From the NCBI GenBank assembly GCA_030699005.1, contig JAUYLQ010000005.1, positions 1 through 10,370 on the forward strand: DNA of 10,370 nt, given 5' to 3'. This DNA comes from an archaeon (GTDB taxonomy: Archaea > Nanobdellota > Nanobdellia > Pacearchaeales > GW2011-AR1). A model generated the notes under the pieces. It was not told where the DNA came from, searched no databases, and saw nothing but the letters and a program-made list of their open reading frames with translations. Positions 5,057 through 10,370 of this stretch are shown here, one piece after another (the stretch's first letter is position 1; each line of letters opens with the position of its first letter). The position numbers and the translations under genes are program-made.

Positions 5057-6298
5057 ATGGTGAAAATAACAATTTCGGGACTCCCAGGCTCAGGTAAGAC
5101 CACAGTTGCAAAGATGCTTGCAAAAATTATGAAAATCCCTTTTATTTCAGTTGGGGACGTGAGGGGAGAAATAGCAAAAGAAAATGGGCTGACAATTGAT
5201 GAACTTAATGAGGTTGGAAAAACAGAAGATTGGGTTCATAAAAAAGCAGATGAAAAAACAATAGGACTTGGAAAAACTGAAAAAGATTTTGTAATTGAAG
5301 GATGGCTTGCTTACAACTTTATTCCCGACTCTTTTAAAATCTTCCTGGTAGCAGACGATAATGAATCCTCCAAAAGAATTTTTCTCGATCAAAGGGAGGA
5401 TGAAAAAAAATGCAATAATCAAAGAGAAGTACTAAAAATGATAAAGAAAAGATTAAAAATGTCCGATGAGCAATTTTACAAATATTATGGGGTGAGGTTT
5501 CTTAATCTCTTAAATTACAACCTCATAATAGACACCTCCGACTTGAATCCTGAAGGGGTCTTGGGACTTATTTTATCTGCATTAAAACACACAAATAATT
5601 TTAAACAAAATAAAATTTTGAACTTGAATAAAATGTACGACATATTTAAGAAAAAAAAGGATAGAAAGATTCCCGAAAGACCAAGAGAAATTATTGAAGT
5701 TGATTTCAGGGAAAAAAATTCTCTTGTGCCTTCAGAACTTGTAAAAAATAGTTTCTCCGTTGAATTTAAAGAATTAAAAGTTGCAGATTACATTGTTAAA
5801 GGCGTTGCAATAGAAAGGAAATCCGTAAGAGATTTTTTTTCATCCATTTTTGACAAAAGATTGTTCTCTCAAATGGAAGAAATAACCCAATATGAAAAAA
5901 GAATTTTGATTATTGAAGGAGATTTGCAAAAAGAAAACAAAATTCATGAAAATGCCCTTAAAGGAATCCTCTTATCGATCTCACTTGATTATAAAGTCCC
6001 CATTCTATTCTCAAAAAATGAAGAAGAAACTGCAAGGTTAATAAGAACTATTGGAAATAAAAAAGAAAATTCTCCGGCAATAAATCCAAAGAAAAAGACT
6101 CTTTCAAAAGATGAAGAATTAAGATTTATAATGGAGTCTTTTCCAGGAATTGGGGGGGTAAAAGCCAAAACCCTCCTCGAAAAATTTAGTTCAATAAAAT
6201 CAATTGCAAATTCTGAAGAAAGTGAACTAAAACCAATACTTGGAAAAAACGCAAAAGAATTAAGAGAAATTGTAAACCGAAAATACACAGGAAAATGA
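5057..6298 (+). CDS. CMP-kinase-like domain fused to ERCC4 (XPF/Hef) nuclease and HhH
   Basis: 413 residues. Residues 1 to about 178 resemble archaeal-type cytidylate kinases: P-loop GLPGSGKTT (8-16), SVGDVRGEIA (31-40), FVIEGWLA (78-85), a LID-like segment with DQRED (111-115), YKYYG (141-145) and a closing LIIDTSDLNPE (156-166). Residues about 205-335 form an ERCC4 nuclease: VDFRE (215-219) and IERKSVRDF (252-260), the ERKxxxD active-site core, followed by SSIFDKRLFSQ (262-272). Residues about 355-408 form a tandem HhH domain (PGIGGVKAKTLLEKF, then LGKNAKELREIV) for branched DNA binding. The nuclease part matches the C-terminal part of euryarchaeal Hef in domain order and length. A basic linker (about 180-205) joins the halves. 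The frame is continuous. Two arginines usual in the kinase family are replaced (G37, W83). Likely role: cutting forked or flapped DNA, with an unknown contribution from the kinase domain. Confidence 0.9.
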   Translation: MVKITISGLPGSGKTTVAKMLAKIMKIPFISVGDVRGEIAKENGLTIDELNEVGKTEDWVHKKADEKTIGLGKTEKDFVIEGWLAYNFIPDSFKIFLVADDNESSKRIFLDQREDEKKCNNQREVLKMIKKRLKMSDEQFYKYYGVRFLNLLNYNLIIDTSDLNPEGVLGLILSALKHTNNFKQNKILNLNKMYDIFKKKKDRKIPERPREIIEVDFREKNSLVPSELVKNSFSVEFKELKVADYIVKGVAIERKSVRDFFSSIFDKRLFSQMEEITQYEKRILIIEGDLQKENKIHENALKGILLSISLDYKVPILFSKNEEETARLIRTIGNKKENSPAINPKKKTLSKDEELRFIMESFPGIGGVKAKTLLEKFSSIKSIANSEESELKPILGKNAKELREIVNRKYTGK

Positions 6299-6954
6299 AC
6301 AAATACCATATCGGTACCAGGTTAAGGGGTTTTTCAAAAAAATTTCTTAAAGAAAAAAGAAGCCTTTTTTCGGAAACGGAGGACGTTCATTATGTTCCGC
6401 ATATAACTTTTGTGAGACCGTTTTTTGCCCTAAATGAAACGCTTCTTGTTGAAAATTTTGAAGATACATGTAAAAGATATGTCAAACCCATGAAATTTAA
6501 TATAGAAAATTTTGACCTCTTCGACTTAATTGAAAACGAAAAAAAAGTTCTTTATTCGAAGGTTAACCCGGACAAAAAGATGAATTCTTTTATAGAATCT
6601 CTGGAAAAAAACTTAAGCGGAATAATAAGTTATGAAGAAAACAGCCCTTCAGACAGAAGAAATCTTCATGCAACAGTTTACATCGGAGAAAATTACAAGG
6701 AAATAAAAAAATTTATAGAAGAGGATTTTTTTATAGACCAGTATCTCTTAAGAACTTATCTTTTAAAGGACAAAAAAATACTTTACGAGTATGACTTTTT
6801 TCTTCAGAAGTTGCTTAATCGAGAAAACGCCTTGGATAAGAAAGTCTTCACACAAACAATCGAGTCATTAAAAAACAAAACTGGGTTTTCTCCTTCCAAA
6901 GAAGGATTTGTAAAGAATTATTCTCCATCGGGAACAAGGGCAAAAAGACTGTAA
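6295..6954 (+). CDS. 2H phosphoesterase (LigT/2'-5' RNA ligase-like)
   Basis: 219 residues. Two HxT motifs define the 2H superfamily: H36-I-T-F and H125-A-T-V, about 88 residues apart as expected for the bilobal fold of about 170 residues. Such enzymes open 2',3'-cyclic phosphates or cleave or form 2'-5' linkages in RNA. Beyond the fold, residues about 175-219 form a charged tail that includes NRENALDKKVF and ends in TRAKRL; its role is unknown. The ATG overlaps the stop of the kinase-nuclease fusion gene (ATGA, 6295-6298), so the two are probably cotranscribed and translationally coupled; an AGGAAA just upstream is only a weak ribosome-binding site. The 3' end overlaps the convergent peptidase gene by 37 bp. 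RNA end repair or cyclic-nucleotide processing is the family-level guess; the actual substrate is not shown. Confidence 0.85.
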   Translation: MNKYHIGTRLRGFSKKFLKEKRSLFSETEDVHYVPHITFVRPFFALNETLLVENFEDTCKRYVKPMKFNIENFDLFDLIENEKKVLYSKVNPDKKMNSFIESLEKNLSGIISYEENSPSDRRNLHATVYIGENYKEIKKFIEEDFFIDQYLLRTYLLKDKKILYEYDFFLQKLLNRENALDKKVFTQTIESLKNKTGFSPSKEGFVKNYSPSGTRAKRL

Positions 6955-8138
6955 TCCCCTTCTTTTACTTTGGATGCCAGTTTTTTAACTTCTTCCAAAG
7001 TCACATTTGAAACATTTTCTTCAAAATCATAAAACTTAGAAGCATCTCCTTCCATTTCATGAAATAAAAGTCTGGTCATCTGAACTTCGGAGTCCTCCAT
7101 TGAAATCCGGTAATTCCCGATTAACTGTTCTTTTGCCTGAAGAAGGTCACTCTCGCTAAACTCTTCCGAAACTTTTTTGAACTCATCAAGGATTATCTTT
7201 TTTATTTCTTCAATTTTATCTTTTGAAGTCCCAATGTAAATTAAAGAGTAGGAGTAATCTTTCCTTATATTCACTTGACCTTTCACAGCATATGCCAGGT
7301 TTCTTTTTTCCCTTATTTCAGAGAAAAGTTTTGAAGACATTCCCCCGGCAAGGTAGGACATTAAAATTTCAGAGGCATATGAATCTTTTTCTCCTGAAAG
7401 AGGTGAATGAAATGCAAAAACCAAATTGGCCTGATCAATCCCCTTTCTTTTTTCAATTTTAGACTCATTCTTTTTTATTATTTTAAAAGATGGAACTTTA
7501 CCCTTAGAATTTCCAAAACTCTTTTCAACAATCTGTTTTAATTTTTCAAAATTATAATTTCCCACGATAGAAATAATCATGTTGTTTGGGGCGTAAACTT
7601 CCTTAAATCTCTTCAAAAGATCTTCACGACTAATAGAATCCATTGTTTTAAAAGTCCCAATAAGGGTCTCACCAAGAGGGGCCTCATACAAAAAACTTTG
7701 AATTTTGTCAAGGACATAAGTCTGGGGGCTGTCCTTCCTCATTTTAATCTCCTCAAAAATAACTTTTCTCTCTTTTTCAATTTCTTCCTCCAAAAATAAT
7801 GGGTTTTTGACCATGTCAAAAAGAACATCAAACCCCGTTTCCACATGATTACTCGGAATTTTGCACCAATAAGCAGTAATTTCCTCCTCCGTAAATCCGT
7901 TAAGTTCTCCCCCTCTTTTTTCTATCTCTTCTGCAATATGCAATGCATCCCTCTTTGAAGTCCCTTTATACAGAAGATGTTCAATAAAATGGGAGATTCC
8001 CTTTTCAGAAGATTTCTCATTTATTCCTCCACTTTTAACCGCAACTCCTATGCTCACTAAAGGGAGATTTCTTTTTTCAAATAAAATTGTTAGCCCATTT
8101 TTTAAAACAATCCTTTTAAAACTTTTTTTCAAATCCAT
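6918..8138 (-). CDS. M16 family zinc peptidase (processing-peptidase-like)
   Basis: 406 residues from the ATG at 8138. The inverted zinc motif HFIEH lies at 50-54, with the third ligand probably E130 in FEEIKMRKD, 76 residues later as usual for M16. The C-terminal half carries the conserved GGMSSKLFSEIREKRNLAYA (about 265-284), whose Arg and Tyr help substrate binding. So one chain contains both M16 halves, about 400 residues, as in M16B (bacterial YmxG/PqqL-like and mitochondrial processing peptidase subunits). No signal peptide or membrane helix is seen, so a cytoplasmic role in peptide degradation or processing is likely. An in-frame TTG at 8147 would add three residues but lies only 17.5 bp from the TATA box; ATG 8138 lies 26.5 bp away and is preferred. 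M16 enzymes are more common in bacteria and eukaryotes, so past transfer is possible. Confidence 0.92.
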   Translation of the reverse strand: MDLKKSFKRIVLKNGLTILFEKRNLPLVSIGVAVKSGGINEKSSEKGISHFIEHLLYKGTSKRDALHIAEEIEKRGGELNGFTEEEITAYWCKIPSNHVETGFDVLFDMVKNPLFLEEEIEKERKVIFEEIKMRKDSPQTYVLDKIQSFLYEAPLGETLIGTFKTMDSISREDLLKRFKEVYAPNNMIISIVGNYNFEKLKQIVEKSFGNSKGKVPSFKIIKKNESKIEKRKGIDQANLVFAFHSPLSGEKDSYASEILMSYLAGGMSSKLFSEIREKRNLAYAVKGQVNIRKDYSYSLIYIGTSKDKIEEIKKIILDEFKKVSEEFSESDLLQAKEQLIGNYRISMEDSEVQMTRLLFHEMEGDASKFYDFEENVSNVTLEEVKKLASKVKEGDYSLFALVPDGE

Positions 8139-8160
8139 AATTAACAAAAATTTGGAGAGT

Positions 8161-8168
8161 ATATAAAA
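8161..8168 (-). promoter_or_regulatory. TATA box for the M16 peptidase gene
   Basis: The minus strand reads TTTTATAT, centred 26.5 bp before the ATG at 8138. It lies in the short gap after the stop of the beta-helix gene, so the peptidase has its own promoter and does not depend on the upstream gene. Confidence 0.65.
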
Positions 8169-8188
8169 TTAATTGGGGACATAAAAAT

Positions 8189-10370
8189 TTAAAAATATTC
8201 ATAAGCCCCGATGTCATACCCTGCCCCTTGAGGCCGACTAACTCCATCAAAGTCGTCTGTCACTCCCACATTTGCTCCAGCACTTTTTGCTGGGCTTCCT
8301 GACGAAATTCTAAAATCATTTACCCCAACATTCACAAATAGCGGATTTCCTGAAATTGAATTTTGTTCATCCGAAGGGTATGTTGCTTTGAATTGTGAAA
8401 GAGTGCCTAAACTCGTATCACTCCCTACAGTTGTGTAATAAAGATTGTGATCAAGATTAACATTTTGAATGGTTAAAGAACCTGCGTTAAATAATTTACC
8501 TGAAGAAGAAGTTAAAGTTGAATAAATATTATTCTTTATTGATGCATTTGCATACGTAAACCCTCCATACATGACTATTGCTGCTGTTGACACTTTATGA
8601 ATCGTATTATGTGCAATAAGCATATTATGAATATCCACTTGTGTAGCATAATTGTTCGAAAACATTATTCCATTAATAGCATTGTAGATAACATTATTTG
8701 TAACTCTAAGATTGTCATAATTAAGTCGAATGCCCTCGTCAATACCACTAGTAGAGGACTTGGTAATCCATATCCCTGCGTAACCACAGTTATATATTTC
8801 ATTTCCCACAACATCCAGACCATCAAAGGTTCTCCAAGGATGCAAAGCCGCATCATAACGTGTCGAGAACCCGACACAAGCTGCGGTATAATCATGAACA
8901 ATGTTATTCTTGAATGTAGAATCAAGCATATCCACCATCGATACAGCATTCACTTGTACTCCTGCGCCGTCAAAGGTATTTCCCTCAACTATAACATTAT
9001 CGTAAAAATATAAAGCATGGCCTCCGCCCTTAGGATCAATGGGATTTCCATTATTATAAAAAGTATTATTTAGTATTTTTATTCCCATTCCAGAACCATG
9101 AATTGCTTCACCACCAGCAGATGAAGCTGTTCCCCCGTATCTGTTGCCGAACGTGTTTCTTATATTACAATTTTGTATTGTTATATTACGGGTCATCTTT
9201 CCTATCGAAATCCCGTTATTTGGACCATCAATATAACAGCCATCTACTACAATATCGTGGGGGGAAGTTGTGGTGGAGCCCGACGAGGCAAACATTATTG
9301 CCACAGAAGGCCTGTCGGTCAATAAATCAGAAGAAACAAGGTGAATATTCTTAACATCCACATAGTAAGACATTACAGATAATGAACCGCTATAAAACCT
9401 TAAGATGGCATTTGTACCGTTAAAATTGAAAGTAGGTTTTTCCCCAGCACCATAATCTCCAAGAACTATATGATGAGTTGAATTCCCAAAAACTCCTACC
9501 CCAAAATCAAGCCCATAAGTTCCTGCTCTTTGTGTCCATGTGTCTCCTCTCTTCAACAAATAACAGTCGCCTGGTTGAGCTGTGTCAAGCATTGTGTTGA
9601 GGGCAGATAATGTTTTCTTCGGAGCCGATGTTGAAGTTCCGCTATTTGAATCACTTCCACCACTTTCTGAAAAGTAAAATGTTCTAGTACAACTAGTTGT
9701 TTGAGAAGATTGTACACTAACCCCCACAACACTTGAATTTGTTTTTGCTCCAAGGTTGTCAGTTGCTTGCACAATTAAAGAATAACTTCCTGCCTGAGCA
9801 TTTGTCCACGAATACGAATAAGGAGAACTCGAGTCTTCTCCAATTTTTAAACCATTTCTAAAAAATTCAACTTTACTCACTGTTCCATCTGAGTCCGTTG
9901 CTGTTGCTTGAATATTAATTGTTAAACCTGGAGTAAAAGTTGCTCCATTAGAAGGAGACGTAATTGAAGAAGTTGGAGGATTGTTCATGTTTAAGTCCAC
10001 ACTAAACCCATTTATGTCAGTTTCAACTATTGAGTTCCAAAGGCTCGGTGGATTAACACTTCCATGACCCATAAACCTTATGTATTTTGCATTTACATTC
10101 GGGAAATTAAAAGTCTGCCACTCGTTAGCCATATTCGCCTGACTAACAAGCCCCGCTGAAGCATTTATCCAAGTAATGTTGTTTGTTGAATATTGTATAT
10201 CAAAACTTCTCTGACTATTTGCAAAAAAAGCAAACCTCACGTAATTTACTTGAGCTGTTTGATTTAATTCATAAGCTACCCACTCCCCATCCCCTAAGGA
10301 AGCCCATCTACTGGTGTCATTCAAAATCCCATCCAAAGTTTCATAATCGAAGTTTCCATCATTTCCGCTT
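8189..10370 (-). CDS. Secreted-type protein: discoidin-like, Ig-like, right-handed beta-helix (5' partial)
   Basis: The frame is open to the window edge, so the N-terminus (and any signal peptide) is missing; 726 residues are visible. Residues 1 to about 125 resemble an F5/8 type C (discoidin, CBM32-like) domain: DTSRWASLGDGEWVAYEL, then FDIQYSTNNITWINAS. Residues about 130-220 form an Ig-like domain of the kind found in extracellular bacterial proteins (ITSPSNGATF, DSDGTVSKVEFFRNG, then ATDNLGAKTNSS). From about 231 the FYFSESGGSDSNSGT and PGDCYLLKRGDTW opening introduces a parallel beta-helix with repeated rungs (NITIQNCNIRN, LRVTNNVIYNAINGI, LIAHNTIHKV), closing with the usual DFRISSGSPA and YDIGAYEY. 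Such proteins bind or cleave polysaccharides. No lyase catalytic residues can be assigned with confidence and no C-terminal anchor is present. About ten N-x-S/T sites could carry glycans. Probably exported; possibly acquired from bacteria. Confidence 0.85.
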   Translation of the reverse strand, partial: SGNDGNFDYETLDGILNDTSRWASLGDGEWVAYELNQTAQVNYVRFAFFANSQRSFDIQYSTNNITWINASAGLVSQANMANEWQTFNFPNVNAKYIRFMGHGSVNPPSLWNSIVETDINGFSVDLNMNNPPTSSITSPSNGATFTPGLTINIQATATDSDGTVSKVEFFRNGLKIGEDSSSPYSYSWTNAQAGSYSLIVQATDNLGAKTNSSVVGVSVQSSQTTSCTRTFYFSESGGSDSNSGTSTSAPKKTLSALNTMLDTAQPGDCYLLKRGDTWTQRAGTYGLDFGVGVFGNSTHHIVLGDYGAGEKPTFNFNGTNAILRFYSGSLSVMSYYVDVKNIHLVSSDLLTDRPSVAIMFASSGSTTTSPHDIVVDGCYIDGPNNGISIGKMTRNITIQNCNIRNTFGNRYGGTASSAGGEAIHGSGMGIKILNNTFYNNGNPIDPKGGGHALYFYDNVIVEGNTFDGAGVQVNAVSMVDMLDSTFKNNIVHDYTAACVGFSTRYDAALHPWRTFDGLDVVGNEIYNCGYAGIWITKSSTSGIDEGIRLNYDNLRVTNNVIYNAINGIMFSNNYATQVDIHNMLIAHNTIHKVSTAAIVMYGGFTYANASIKNNIYSTLTSSSGKLFNAGSLTIQNVNLDHNLYYTTVGSDTSLGTLSQFKATYPSDEQNSISGNPLFVNVGVNDFRISSGSPAKSAGANVGVTDDFDGVSRPQGAGYDIGAYEYF

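Noticed and set aside
5590..5660. Two separate genes instead of a kinase-nuclease fusion
   Set aside because: The frame runs through without a stop; a possible internal start is reported, but the sequence supports a single open frame.
6891..6906. 6-bp stem-loop TCCTTC-CAAA-GAAGGA as a terminator
   Set aside because: It lies inside the 2H coding sequence, has no T-run next to it on the plus strand, and such a short stem is expected by chance.
8139..8147. TTG start for the M16 peptidase
   Set aside because: It is too close to the TATA box (17.5 bp from its centre), and an ATG three codons later is at 26.5 bp.
8597..9013. Open frame of 138 codons on the plus strand
   Set aside because: It lies wholly antisense to the beta-helix coding region, has a Cys/His/Ile-rich composition with no domain pattern, and has no promoter.

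Overview
The window reads as a piece of an AT-rich archaeal chromosome, most likely from a DPANN-type lineage (Pacearchaeota/Woesearchaeota-like); the lineage is an inference from gene content. Evidence for Archaea: a Hef-type (FANCM/Mph1-like) helicase, an XPF/ERCC4 nuclease, a small PRC-barrel protein, and TATA boxes about 25 bp before start codons with no Shine-Dalgarno sequence. I see no tRNA, rRNA, CRISPR array or insertion sequence.

Layout. (1) 2-508 (+): 3' part of a gene for a disordered, acidic N-terminal region plus a coiled coil. Its 3' end appears to be followed by two degenerate copies of its own last codons (about 530-623), the second overlapping a perfect 12-bp inverted repeat. 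(2) 685-2096 (-): an operon-like set of a 91-aa PRC-barrel protein and two related five-helix membrane proteins. (3) 2199-2825 (+): a membrane protein resembling site-2 proteases (M50) that keeps an NxxP...DG motif but has no HExxH. (4) 2868-6954: a DNA repair and nucleotide cluster. It holds a Hef-like helicase without its nuclease half (+), a dCMP deaminase-like protein (-), a protein joining a CMP-kinase-like P-loop domain to an ERCC4 nuclease with a helix-hairpin-helix domain (+), and a 2H phosphoesterase whose start overlaps the stop of the fusion gene (+). (5) 6918-8138 (-): a full-length M16-type zinc peptidase whose 3' end overlaps the 2H gene by 37 bp. (6) 8189-10370 (-): a large, Ser/Thr/Asn-rich, presumably exported protein with a discoidin-like domain, an Ig-like domain and a right-handed beta-helix; its start lies beyond the window.

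How the parts may fit. In many Euryarchaeota the helicase and nuclease of Hef are one polypeptide. Here they are two genes in the same direction separated by a dCMP deaminase gene on the other strand, and the nuclease carries a nucleotide-kinase-like domain instead of the helicase. The kinase domain has an intact P-loop but lacks two arginines I expect in its family, so its substrate may have changed. This Cmk-ERCC4 fusion, coupled to a 2H phosphoesterase, is the strongest candidate for something undescribed. The consistent TATA-to-ATG spacing suggests mostly leaderless mRNAs and was used to correct two start codons.
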